In this document: positions 44,695-53,442 of the stretch, piece by piece
How the letters are laid out: every line of letters starts with the position of its first letter
Position numbering within the stretch: position 1 is the stretch's first letter
Assembly: GCA_002483145.1 (NCBI GenBank)
Contig: DLHJ01000003.1
Span: 539,090 to 603,089, forward strand
Direction of reading: 5' to 3'
Source of the DNA: Cellvibrio sp. UBA7671
GTDB taxonomy: Bacteria; Pseudomonadota; Gammaproteobacteria; Pseudomonadales; Cellvibrionaceae
Length of the DNA: 64,000 nt
Translations under genes and position numbers: made by a program
The notes under the pieces: generated by a model
Told to the model about the DNA's origin: nothing
The model's input: only the letters and a program-made list of their open reading frames with translations
The model's database searches: none

Positions 44695-46926
44695 CTATTT
44701 ATTTAAATTAACTTCATCTTTTAAAACACCGTAAAACCTTTTATCCTTTTGTAAAACCTTAAAATAAGGATCTGCAAGAATCAACTTTTCAGAATAGCCA
44801 TTCAATTTAAGTTTTTTTGACTCATTCACAATATCATTATAATTTTTTTCAGCCACTGCTATTCTCAAACCAACATAGTCAGAAAAATAATAACCAGGAT
44901 CTAATGCTACCGCCTTATCAAGAGCAACTTTTGCTTCAGCAAAGCCACCAAAATGAGCATAAGCCATAGCCAAATATAAATGTCCAGAAACTCCCGACGG
45001 GTTATCAGCAATTTCTTTCTCTGCATAAAACTTAACTCTTTTTCTATAATCATGAGAAAGGTCTTTTTTGCCATCAATAAAATAATAAGCATCAGCAATA
45101 TCATTTAAATTGCTAACATCTGACGGAGACAAATCGATTGCTTTTTGATAATACTCGACCGCCTTACTAAAAAAACCCAAATAATAATATGCCGTTCCTA
45201 AGTTAGAGAATGCCGCACTACTGGGCGACAAAGCCAGCGCTTTTTCAAAAGCAGGAATAGCATTTTCGAAGTCGCCAAGAAACAAATAGGATGCACCCAT
45301 GTTATTAATAGCCATTACATTATCAGGTGTCAGGTCAAGAACTTTTTTATAATTAAGAATAGCCTCACTATGACGAGCATGCTGAATAAGAAAATAACCA
45401 TAGCCCTGATAAACCTCCCAATTTTTAGGCTCCCTATTAATTAAATCAATATAGATTTTTTCTGCAGCTGCACTCTCCTGCATCAAATCATAAGTTTTAG
45501 CTAAAGCAATGGCAGCCGAAACATTTCTTGCATCTTTTATTATAGCTTTTGTAAGGAAGTTGATTGCATCAGGATAGCGTCCAACATTCCGATAAAATGA
45601 ACCAACTGCAGCATTAGATTTGGCTGAATCACCATCTAATGATAATGACTCAAGGCAATATTTTTCAGCTCTTTCAATCCAAACAGATAGCAAAGTCAAC
45701 TCATATTTCAAGCGATAAGCATCGCACAATCCAGAACTGGCCAAAACAAACTTATTATCGTGCACTAAGGCTTGGGAAAACTCCTGAATAGCAGAATCAA
45801 AATTTTCTTGCGAAGATTGTTTATTTAAAAACTCCAACCCCCTCAAATAATAATCATAAGCCGTAACATCCCCTGTCAACCTCAACGGCGCAGGCCGAAA
45901 ATTCTGCAACTCAAATTCATCCGCTAAATACCGCGCAATCTCCCCCACCAACCTATCTTGCAAAATAAAAATATCTTGATAAGTACCATCCAACTTTCCG
46001 CCAGCAATTTGCACATTATCTTTGCGACGGAATAAGCGGTAGGCGATGCGTAAATTATCGCCCAAACGCTGCACGCTACCTTCCAATCGGATAGGTGCAT
46101 GAATACCTTCTTTTGCATCCACGATATACACATCGCGCATATCCGCTAATTGGGAGCGCACAGCTTCGGTTATACCAGCGGAGAAATAATCGGCATCGCC
46201 TTTTTCATTCATCAGATTTTGGAAATCGGCGATTTCTACATAATTGGCCGCGTAGCCCGGAACTAACCAGCGGGGGATAAAATAAAAACCGGCGACGATG
46301 AAAGCGAGTAAACACACCGTTAATGGGTAGCGGTAGGCGACGATTTTTTTATTGAGGCCGCGCAGGAAATAGAACAGGTGATCGCGCCAGCCGATACCGG
46401 AGGGTTTGATTAAGTAGACGCGAATTTTTTGTTCGATATTTTTTAACGCTTGCACACCCAAACGTTTTGCAGGTGATGAGAGAGTGAAGCGGATTTCGTC
46501 GTACACGGTTTGCGATATACAAATGCCATCGGCTACGGCGAGAGGTTCAAGGCGCGCAGCAATATTTACGCTATCGCCAAAGACTGCACCATCGCGGAGC
46601 ATAACTTCGCCTTTGTGCAGGCCGATGCGCGTTTGTAGTGGCGGTAATTTTTTATCGCGCACTTCATTAAACGCTTGCAGGTGTTGCTGGATGGCGATGG
46701 CGGCTGCAGTTGCACTGGCGGCGGAATCAAAGCGCGCGAAAATCGCATCGCCGATAAATTCAACCAACTGTCCGTTTTGTTGCTCAATATGGGAAAGCAG
46801 AATTTTGCGGTAGTCGCCCAACATTTCTATCGCCATAGCCTCATTGCGCCCCATAAGGCGCGAGTAGCCGACTATGTCGGTGAACATAAGTGTCTGTTCA
46901 CAATGTTGATTGTGTTCGGCGACCAT
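44695..46926 (-). CDS. Class III nucleotide cyclase with membrane helix and TPR domain
   Basis: 743 residues. The N-terminal class III adenylate/guanylate cyclase domain (about 8-175) has metal-binding Asp17 (MFTDIVGYSRL) and Asp60 (EFIGDAIFARF) and transition-state residues Asn121 and Arg125 (VFGDSVNIAARLE), so it looks active. One membrane helix (about 201-221) leads to a TolB/FlgO-like region (ADMRDVYIVDAKEG, QDRLVGEIARYLADEF) and about ten TPR repeats (350-740), probably periplasmic. The cyclase half has ordinary GC content, but from about residue 350 onward the gene becomes markedly AT-rich. It is divergent from a Crp-family gene, suggesting a local cyclic-nucleotide circuit. cAMP or cGMP as product is not decided. 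Confidence 0.85.
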   Translation of the reverse strand: MVAEHNQHCEQTLMFTDIVGYSRLMGRNEAMAIEMLGDYRKILLSHIEQQNGQLVEFIGDAIFARFDSAASATAAAIAIQQHLQAFNEVRDKKLPPLQTRIGLHKGEVMLRDGAVFGDSVNIAARLEPLAVADGICISQTVYDEIRFTLSSPAKRLGVQALKNIEQKIRVYLIKPSGIGWRDHLFYFLRGLNKKIVAYRYPLTVCLLAFIVAGFYFIPRWLVPGYAANYVEIADFQNLMNEKGDADYFSAGITEAVRSQLADMRDVYIVDAKEGIHAPIRLEGSVQRLGDNLRIAYRLFRRKDNVQIAGGKLDGTYQDIFILQDRLVGEIARYLADEFELQNFRPAPLRLTGDVTAYDYYLRGLEFLNKQSSQENFDSAIQEFSQALVHDNKFVLASSGLCDAYRLKYELTLLSVWIERAEKYCLESLSLDGDSAKSNAAVGSFYRNVGRYPDAINFLTKAIIKDARNVSAAIALAKTYDLMQESAAAEKIYIDLINREPKNWEVYQGYGYFLIQHARHSEAILNYKKVLDLTPDNVMAINNMGASYLFLGDFENAIPAFEKALALSPSSAAFSNLGTAYYYLGFFSKAVEYYQKAIDLSPSDVSNLNDIADAYYFIDGKKDLSHDYRKRVKFYAEKEIADNPSGVSGHLYLAMAYAHFGGFAEAKVALDKAVALDPGYYFSDYVGLRIAVAEKNYNDIVNESKKLKLNGYSEKLILADPYFKVLQKDKRFYGVLKDEVNLNK

Positions 46927-47132
46927 GATGCAGTCGGCTCTCCGTGCGATAGCGTTTGGTGGTGAAAAAATGATAATCCTTGCCGCTCAAAATAGGGCAT
47001 AAGTGGCGGCGATTATTGTGTGTTTTAGTGACAATAACAACAAATCAGCAAAAGAGATTCCACGCAGTGAAAAAACGCACAAAATTATGCAAATTTTGGC
47101 GCCAACATTAGCCCTGTCACACCTCAAGAGTT

Positions 47133-47816
47133 ATGATGAGCATCACGCCAACATCCATAACAACAGAAGCCACCGCCATGTTAGAGAACGTACGCCTCTT
47201 TGCCGATGTGCCACCCGAATATCTCCAACAATTGGAAAAACTCAGTATTCCGCGCCGCTTCCCGAAAAACACGGTGCTGGTCACCGAAGGCGATGAATCG
47301 TCGCATTTGTATATTATTCGCAAGGGAACCGCGAGCGCATTTCTGACCAATGAAGATGGCCGCCAGGTGAACCTGAATTACATGCAAGAGGGTGAATATT
47401 TTGGTGAGTTGTCGCTGCTGGATGGCCAACCGCGTTCGGCGTCTGTGGTGACTGTGACCGATTGTGAAATGGTATTGGTGCCACGCGCGGGTGTACTGGA
47501 GCTGTTAAATAAACATCCGGTATTTGCGATGGTATTGATAACGGAACTTACCCGCCGCGTGCGCGATTTAACTGACAGCGTAAAAGACATGGCACTGCTG
47601 GATGTGTACGGCCGCGTAAGCAACGCACTGGAAAAACTCAGCGATGACAATAAACGCATCCACAACCCGAAAGTGACGCATCAGGATATCGCCAATATGG
47701 TCGGCTCATCGCGCGAAATGGTTAGCCGAATTATGAAACAATTATTGATTGGCGAATATATCGAGCAATGCCCCGGTTACATTGAAATTAAAAAACAATT
47801 GCCGCGTTATTGGTAA
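47133..47816 (+). CDS. Crp/Fnr-family cyclic-nucleotide-responsive regulator
   Basis: 227 residues. A cyclic-nucleotide-binding domain (about 20-130) contains GDESSHLYIIRKGTASAFL and the phosphate-binding cassette FGELSLLDGQPRSASV, which keeps the Gly-Glu and Arg-Ser pair that bind cAMP or cGMP. The Crp-type HTH has HQDIANMVGSSREMVSRIMKQL. It differs from canonical Crp in an N-terminal extension of about 15 residues (MMSITPTSITTEATA) that might instead be untranslated if the ATG at MLENVRLF is used. No Fnr-type cysteines. Divergent from the class III cyclase gene. Confidence 0.85.
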   Translation: MMSITPTSITTEATAMLENVRLFADVPPEYLQQLEKLSIPRRFPKNTVLVTEGDESSHLYIIRKGTASAFLTNEDGRQVNLNYMQEGEYFGELSLLDGQPRSASVVTVTDCEMVLVPRAGVLELLNKHPVFAMVLITELTRRVRDLTDSVKDMALLDVYGRVSNALEKLSDDNKRIHNPKVTHQDIANMVGSSREMVSRIMKQLLIGEYIEQCPGYIEIKKQLPRYW

Positions 47817-47832
47817 CTTTTTATTTTCCTAT

Positions 47833-47910
47833 CGTCACTCCCGCGAACGCGGGAGTCCATTTTCGCGAAAGACACACAGCCTATAGATCCCCGCGTTCGC
47901 GAGGATGACG
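47833..47910. repeat. Second BIME-like paired palindrome
   Basis: CGTCACTCCCGCGAACGCGG plus GAGTCCAT, then after about 25 bp the inverted partner GATCCCCGCGTTCGCGAGGATGACG. The same outer CGTCA/TGACG ends and CCGCGAACGCGG core occur in the copy between uraH and guaD. It lies between the convergent Crp-family and trxC genes. Confidence 0.72.
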
Positions 47911-47983
47911 ACCAACCAGAATAAACAAACCGCATTTAGCAGAACTTCAGCTGTTTCTATTGCAGAATCCCCGCTTTGTTAAA

Positions 47984-48424
47984 TCAATTAAACGCACCCG
48001 CCTGCACCAACCAAGCCTTCAATTGCTGCATAGGCATAGCACCAGAAACACGCTGCACTTCTTTACCTCCTTTAAATAAAATCAACGTCGGAATACTGCG
48101 AATCCCCCAACTCTGAGCGATGGACGGAACCGCTTCGGTATTGAGTTTGGCGCAGCGCAAGTATGGTTCGGATTGCGCCGCTAATTGTTCAAATACGGGG
48201 GCAAAACTTTGACAAGGACCGCACCAGGGGGCCCAGCAATCGACTAGGACTGGAATGTCATTTTTTTCAATCGTGTTGGCGACATTGCCGGGGTTTAACT
48301 CCAGCGGCTTACCAACAAAAAGTGGACGTTTGCATTTGCCGCAGCTGGGATTATCGGCCAAGCGCTCGCCCGGCAGGCGATTAGTGGCAAAGCAGTGGGG
48401 GCAATTGATTTGGGTAGCGCTCAT
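47984..48424 (-). CDS. trxC: Thioredoxin 2 with N-terminal zinc ribbon
   Basis: 146 residues. A zinc-binding segment with two CxxC pairs (Cys8/Cys11 in CPHCF, Cys28/Cys31 in CGKCK) precedes a thioredoxin domain with active site WCGPC (Cys68, Cys71) and the cis-Pro segment IRSIPTLILFKGGKEV. This is the TrxC arrangement. It is a cytosolic disulfide reductase, often tied to oxidative stress. It stands alone, reading toward the Crp-family gene. Confidence 0.95.
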   Translation of the reverse strand: MSATQINCPHCFATNRLPGERLADNPSCGKCKRPLFVGKPLELNPGNVANTIEKNDIPVLVDCWAPWCGPCQSFAPVFEQLAAQSEPYLRCAKLNTEAVPSIAQSWGIRSIPTLILFKGGKEVQRVSGAMPMQQLKAWLVQAGAFN

Positions 48425-48515
48425 AGTGATTCCAAATTATCGATTAACAGTGGCATTAAGATGGTCGCTCACAGTGAAATTTTCAAGCCAAATTATTTCG
48501 GCACTGCAAAAAAAT

Positions 48516-48558
48516 ACAGATAAAAAAGCCCGCCGGTGCAAAGGGGGCACCGGCAGGC
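48516..48558 (-). terminator. Intrinsic terminator of the RND efflux operon
   Basis: GCCNGCCGGTGC-type arms (GCCTGCCGGTGC and GCACCGGCGGGC on the minus strand) form a 12-bp stem with one mismatch around a short loop, followed by TTTTTTATC. It lies about 40 bp after the outer-membrane channel gene, before trxC. Confidence 0.82.
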
Positions 48559-48595
48559 AAAAGGGTTACATCAGGGTTTCCAAAAACAATAATGA

Positions 48596-50041
48596 CTACT
48601 GACGATTGGCGACAGCTTCCTGTGCAAACTCCCAACCACCGCCGAGGGATTTATACACAGCAACCAAATTCAACAACACTTGCATATCGCTCTGCGCCAA
48701 TTGCGCACTCACATTCAATTGCGAACGCTCGGCATCCAACACGGTTAAAAAATCGCTACTGCCCACTTCAAAACGTTTGCGCGCAAAAAACGCTGCCTGA
48801 TTACTCGCATTCAATGCGCGCTGCAAATCAATGCGCCGCTCTTCTTCGCGGGAAAAATTTTGCAGGGCATTGTCGGTTTCTTCCAAAGCGACCAGCACTT
48901 GCTGTTCAAACTCGGCAATGCGCGCTTGTGTGCGTGCGTCAGCCGCGTCGATTTGTGCATCTACCCTTCCGAGATTAAATGCCGCCCACTGAATGCGTGG
49001 CGAAAATGAAAAGGTATCGGTACCGCTATTGCCAAGGCGAGTCCAATCAGTCGATAAATAACCCAGTCCACCCGAAAAAGTTACACTGGGATACATATCA
49101 GCAACGCGGATATTGTATTCCGCTACTGCACCGGCGAGGGCTTGCTCTGCGCGGCGAACATCAGGGCGACGCTTTAATAAATCTGCAGGATTGCCCACTG
49201 CAAAAGAAGCGGGAATTTCCGGCAGGGATTTCACCTGCGTCAACGCGGTTTTTAATTCCGCAGTGGGTTTACCGGTTAGTACACCGATGCGATTCAATGC
49301 AACGTTCACCTGCGCATGTAAAGTGGGAATACTGGAGCGCGTTAATTCCAACTGCGATTCTGCACGCGCCACATCCAATTGGTCGCCCCGCCCTACCTCA
49401 AGAAAACGCTGGGTGAGCTGCAAGGTTTCCTGTTGGTTAAGTACATTGCGCAGTGCGACATCCAACAAATATTGGTTGCCGCGCAAACTGATGTAGGCAC
49501 TGGCCACTTCAGCAGCAATACTCACTTGTGCTGCTTGTAAATCGGCTTCTCGCGCAGCGAGCTGTGCCTTGGATAATTTCACCCCGTTGCGCACGCGGCC
49601 AAAAATATCCAACTCCCAACTTGCATCAAAACCGGCTTGATAAGATTCACTGATACGCGAGTCAACATCACCCACCACATCAGCACTTTGTTTCTGCCGC
49701 GTACCACTCGCACCGGCTTCCACAGTAGGGTAGCGATCCAATTTGCTATTGCGTAAGAGCGCGCGCGATTCTGCGAGCGATGCCTGTGCAATACGCACAG
49801 AATGGTTTTGCTGCAATGAATCTGTAATTAATTGATTGAGTTGCTCATCATTTAATTGCGACCACCAGGCCGCCACCGGTTGTTGCTGATCCATGCCTTG
49901 CTGTAACTCAAATGCCGCAGGTGCAGCTGGCACATTGGCCAGCGCACGTGAATTTTCTACCGATTTAAATCCGCTACAAGCGCTGATAACCAAGGGCAAC
50001 AATGCCAGGCTAAACAGTTTGATTAATTGTTGCTGTTTCAT
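48596..50041 (-). CDS. Outer-membrane efflux channel lipoprotein, OprM/NodT type
   Basis: 481 residues. Lipoprotein signal ends in VISAC, so Cys22 is lipidated. The TolC/OprM repeat is visible: WWSQLNDEQLNQLITDSLQQNHSVRIAQASLAESRALL and the second half DLLKRRPDVRRAEQALAGAVAEYNIRVADMYPSVTFSGGLG. Length is normal. It is the last gene of the adaptor-pump-channel operon and overlaps the pump gene by 4 bp (ATGA). It forms the exit duct of the tripartite pump. Confidence 0.92.
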   Translation of the reverse strand: MKQQQLIKLFSLALLPLVISACSGFKSVENSRALANVPAAPAAFELQQGMDQQQPVAAWWSQLNDEQLNQLITDSLQQNHSVRIAQASLAESRALLRNSKLDRYPTVEAGASGTRQKQSADVVGDVDSRISESYQAGFDASWELDIFGRVRNGVKLSKAQLAAREADLQAAQVSIAAEVASAYISLRGNQYLLDVALRNVLNQQETLQLTQRFLEVGRGDQLDVARAESQLELTRSSIPTLHAQVNVALNRIGVLTGKPTAELKTALTQVKSLPEIPASFAVGNPADLLKRRPDVRRAEQALAGAVAEYNIRVADMYPSVTFSGGLGYLSTDWTRLGNSGTDTFSFSPRIQWAAFNLGRVDAQIDAADARTQARIAEFEQQVLVALEETDNALQNFSREEERRIDLQRALNASNQAAFFARKRFEVGSSDFLTVLDAERSQLNVSAQLAQSDMQVLLNLVAVYKSLGGGWEFAQEAVANRQ

Positions 50042-53000
50042 ACTTGCACCTCTTTGTGATCAAGAGCTGATTGATGTGAATGCGGCTCATTTGAATGCAA
50101 TTGGTTCTCTAATTTTTCTGCAGCTACTTTTTCTGCAACCGCATAGCTGCGTTTGCCTTCCAATTTGCGCAGTAATACATAGAACATAGGCGTGAAGAAC
50201 AAACCAAAGAAAGTCACACCCAGCATGCCGGAGAAAACCGCAATCCCCATAACGCTGCGCATTTCCGAACCTGCACCAGTGGAGAACACCATCGGCAATA
50301 CACCCATAATGAACGCGAAGGATGTCATCAAGATCGGACGCAAACGCATACGACTGGCAGTAATCGCTGCTTGATAAGTTGCCATGCCACGCATTTCCAA
50401 TTCGCGCGCGAATTCAACAATCAGGATCGCGTTTTTACTCGCGAGCCCTGCGAGCACAAACAAACTGATTTGTGTGAAGATATTGTTGTCGCCATTAGTA
50501 ATCCACACACCAAAGAGCGCAGACAAAATCGACAGCGGAACAATCGTTACTACCACCAGAGGCAGAGCCAAGCTTTCGTACTGTGCAGCTAGCACTAAAA
50601 ACACCAACAACAAACACAGCGGCAAAATATAAATTGCAGTGTTGCCTGCAAGCACTTCCTGATAAGTCAAATCCGTCCATTCGTACACAATGCCTGAGGG
50701 CAACACTTCATCCAGAATTTCGTCGATCGCATCCTGCGCTTGACCGCTGGAATAACCGGGTGCAGCGTTACCATTAATATCTGCAGCCAAATAACCGTTG
50801 TAATGTGCTGCGCTTTCCGGACCGTAACTTTCTTCCATAGTCAGTACTGAACCCAGCGGCACCATATCGCCCTGCGCATTGCGCACTTTTAAATTGAGCG
50901 CGTCTGCCGGTGTGTTGCGATATTCCGCATCTGCCTGGGCGATAACTTGATAGGTGCGTCCGAATTGGTTGAAATCATTGACATAGAGCGAACCCAAATA
51001 GATTTGCATAGTGTCAAAAATTTCTTTTACATTCAGGCCAAGTTGTTTGGCTTTGGTGCGGTCCACATCGGCATACAATTGCGGCACATTAATTTTGTAG
51101 TTGGAAAATACACTCGCCAACTCAGGGCGCTGCATGGCTTTTTGTTGCACCTGCGCAACCACTTCCGCTAATTTTTCATAACCGAAACCAGCGCGATCTT
51201 CGATCTGCAATTTAAATCCACCAGTAGTACCCAAACCGCGTACCGGTGGTGGTGGGAACACCGCAATAAAGGCTTCCTCAACACCGGCAAATTTCATTTG
51301 CAGTTTTTGTGAAATAGCCGCTGCAGACAATTCTTTGCCTTTGCGCTCTTCAAACGGTTTTAAGGTTAAGAACACAATACCGGCGCTGGAGCTGTTGGTG
51401 AAACCGTTAATGCTCAAACCGGGAAATTGCACCGCACTTTCTACGCCCGCTTCTGCCAAACCAATTTCACCCATTTCACGGATAACCTGCTCAGTACGAG
51501 ACAAGGTTGCACCATCAGGTAGTTGTGCAAAGGCAATCAAGTATTGTTTATCCTGCGCGGGAACAAACCCTTTGGGGATAATATTGAAACCTACCGCGGT
51601 AATGCCGAGCAGCAAGGCGTAAACGCCAATCGCCAAAGTTTTGCGACCCAATAATTTACCCACTTTGCCAGAATAATTACCGGATGCACGATTGAAGCTA
51701 CGATTGAACCAGGCAAAAAAGCGGCCGAACAACTTATCCATAATGCGCGTTAAACGGTCTTTCGGTGCGTCGTGACTTTTTAGTAAGAGTGCGGCCAGAG
51801 CAGGGCTTAAGGTCAATGAGTTGATTGCGGATATCACCGTTGATATTGCAATCGTCAACGCAAACTGCTGATAGAATTGACCAGTCAAGCCGCTCACAAA
51901 TGCAATGGGAACAAACACCGCCACCAGCGTCAGCGATATCGCAATAATTGGCCCACTCACTTCTTGCATCGCTTTATAGGTTGCCGCAAGTGGCGTTAAA
52001 CCTTCTTCAATATTCCGCTCAACGTTTTCCACTACGACAATCGCATCATCTACCACAATACCAATCGCCAATACCAAACCAAATAATGACAAGGTATTAA
52101 TGGAGAAACCAAATGCCCACATCAGCGAGAAAGTACCAATGATCGATACCGGAACAGCGAGCAAGGGAATAATTGACGCGCGCCAGGTTTGCAAAAACAA
52201 CACTACGACCACAACGACCAACGCCAAGGCTTCAAGCAGGGTTATAATTACGGCTTTGATCGAACTTTTTACGAAAATCGTCGGATCGTACACCACTTCA
52301 TATTCAACACCTTGGGGAAAACGCTCAGACAATTCCGCCATGGTAGAACGCACTGCATCGGAAATCTGGATCGCATTGGCACCGGGTGATTGGAAAATAG
52401 GGATAGCCACTGCAGGGCGACTATCGAGCATCGCATTCAAACTGTATTCCGATGGCCCCATCTCCACGCGCGCAACATCTTTCAACCGCGTAATTTCACC
52501 TGTGCTTCCCGCGCGAATAATAATTTCGCCAAACTCTTCCGGATTATCCAAACGGCCTTTGGCATTAATTGGCAATTGCACATCGACCAAATCAGTAACC
52601 GGTGCACCACCAATCATACCGGCGGCCACTTGCACGTTTTGCTCGCGGATTGCATTGACTACATCATTGGCAGTGAGATTTTTCTCGGCAATTTTTTCCG
52701 GATTCAACCAGATGCGCATCGCGTAATCGCCCGAGCCAAATAAACGCACCTGGCCGACACCGGCAACTTTGGCAAGCTCATCTTTAATATTCATCAAGGC
52801 ATAGTTGCGCAAATAAAGTTCGTCGTAACTTTTGTCCGGCGAAATTAAATGCACCACCATGGTTAAATCAGGTGAACTTTTTACCACAGTCACGCCGCGT
52901 TGACGGGTGACATCAGGCAACCGCGGCAGCGCTTGCGATACACGGTTTTGCACCATTTGTTGTGCAAGATCGACATCCGTACCGATTTTAAAGGTGACTG

Positions 53001-53277
53001 TCAGCGTTAAACGGCCATCGGTGGTCGCTTGCGAAAACATGTACAGCATATTTTCCGTGCCGGCCAATTGCTCTTCCAACGGTGTTGCAACAGTCTCTGC
53101 AATCACTTTCGGGTTGGCGCCAGGGTATGACGCATTGACCACTACCGAAGGCGGTGACACATCCGGATATTCCGAGATGGGCAATTGAAACATTGCGAGT
53201 AAACCGGCGATAAAAATCAGTAACGAAATTACGCCGGCAAAAATGGGACGATCCACAAAAAATTTGGATATGTTCAT
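50038..53277 (-). CDS. RND efflux pump, HAE1 (AcrB/MexF) family
   Basis: 1079 residues, inner-membrane proton-driven multidrug pump. It opens MNISKFFVDRPIFAGVISLL with the first membrane helix. The proton-relay helix FGLVLAIGIVVDDAIVVVEN carries the adjacent Asp pair. Twelve hydrophobic helices surround two large periplasmic loops (for example VQNRVSQALPRLPDVTRQRG). Sequence style is closest to the MexF/BpeF group. The C-terminus beyond the last helix is hydrophilic and His-rich (SNEPHSHQSALDHKE). Middle gene of the efflux operon. Confidence 0.94.
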   Translation of the reverse strand: MNISKFFVDRPIFAGVISLLIFIAGLLAMFQLPISEYPDVSPPSVVVNASYPGANPKVIAETVATPLEEQLAGTENMLYMFSQATTDGRLTLTVTFKIGTDVDLAQQMVQNRVSQALPRLPDVTRQRGVTVVKSSPDLTMVVHLISPDKSYDELYLRNYALMNIKDELAKVAGVGQVRLFGSGDYAMRIWLNPEKIAEKNLTANDVVNAIREQNVQVAAGMIGGAPVTDLVDVQLPINAKGRLDNPEEFGEIIIRAGSTGEITRLKDVARVEMGPSEYSLNAMLDSRPAVAIPIFQSPGANAIQISDAVRSTMAELSERFPQGVEYEVVYDPTIFVKSSIKAVIITLLEALALVVVVVVLFLQTWRASIIPLLAVPVSIIGTFSLMWAFGFSINTLSLFGLVLAIGIVVDDAIVVVENVERNIEEGLTPLAATYKAMQEVSGPIIAISLTLVAVFVPIAFVSGLTGQFYQQFALTIAISTVISAINSLTLSPALAALLLKSHDAPKDRLTRIMDKLFGRFFAWFNRSFNRASGNYSGKVGKLLGRKTLAIGVYALLLGITAVGFNIIPKGFVPAQDKQYLIAFAQLPDGATLSRTEQVIREMGEIGLAEAGVESAVQFPGLSINGFTNSSSAGIVFLTLKPFEERKGKELSAAAISQKLQMKFAGVEEAFIAVFPPPPVRGLGTTGGFKLQIEDRAGFGYEKLAEVVAQVQQKAMQRPELASVFSNYKINVPQLYADVDRTKAKQLGLNVKEIFDTMQIYLGSLYVNDFNQFGRTYQVIAQADAEYRNTPADALNLKVRNAQGDMVPLGSVLTMEESYGPESAAHYNGYLAADINGNAAPGYSSGQAQDAIDEILDEVLPSGIVYEWTDLTYQEVLAGNTAIYILPLCLLLVFLVLAAQYESLALPLVVVTIVPLSILSALFGVWITNGDNNIFTQISLFVLAGLASKNAILIVEFARELEMRGMATYQAAITASRMRLRPILMTSFAFIMGVLPMVFSTGAGSEMRSVMGIAVFSGMLGVTFFGLFFTPMFYVLLRKLEGKRSYAVAEKVAAEKLENQLHSNEPHSHQSALDHKEVQV

Positions 53278-53357
53278 GATAAGCCTGCTTGCATGGCTGC
53301 AAAAAAGTAGAAATAAAAATAAGCACTAGATCAAAAGTAACAGACGTGTTTAGAGAC

Positions 53358-53378
53358 TGCTGGTGCATGGCACCAGCA
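53358..53378. repeat. Intra-operon hairpin between adaptor and pump genes
   Basis: TGCTGGTGC, loop ATG and GCACCAGCA form a perfect 9-bp stem in the 165-bp gap between the adaptor and pump genes. No T-tract follows on the minus strand, so it may be a processing or mRNA-stability site that lets the three genes be expressed unequally. Confidence 0.5.
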
Positions 53379-53442
53379 ATACTCGTTATACAAACACTAT
53401 CGGTTGTGGTACTGAACTGTACCGGGGTATACGGAGGTGCAC

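Noticed and set aside
46927..47132. Canonical CRP site between cyclase and Crp-family genes
   Set aside because: TGTGTTTTAGTGAC and TGTCACA fragments are present but none makes a full TGTGA-N6-TCACA palindrome.
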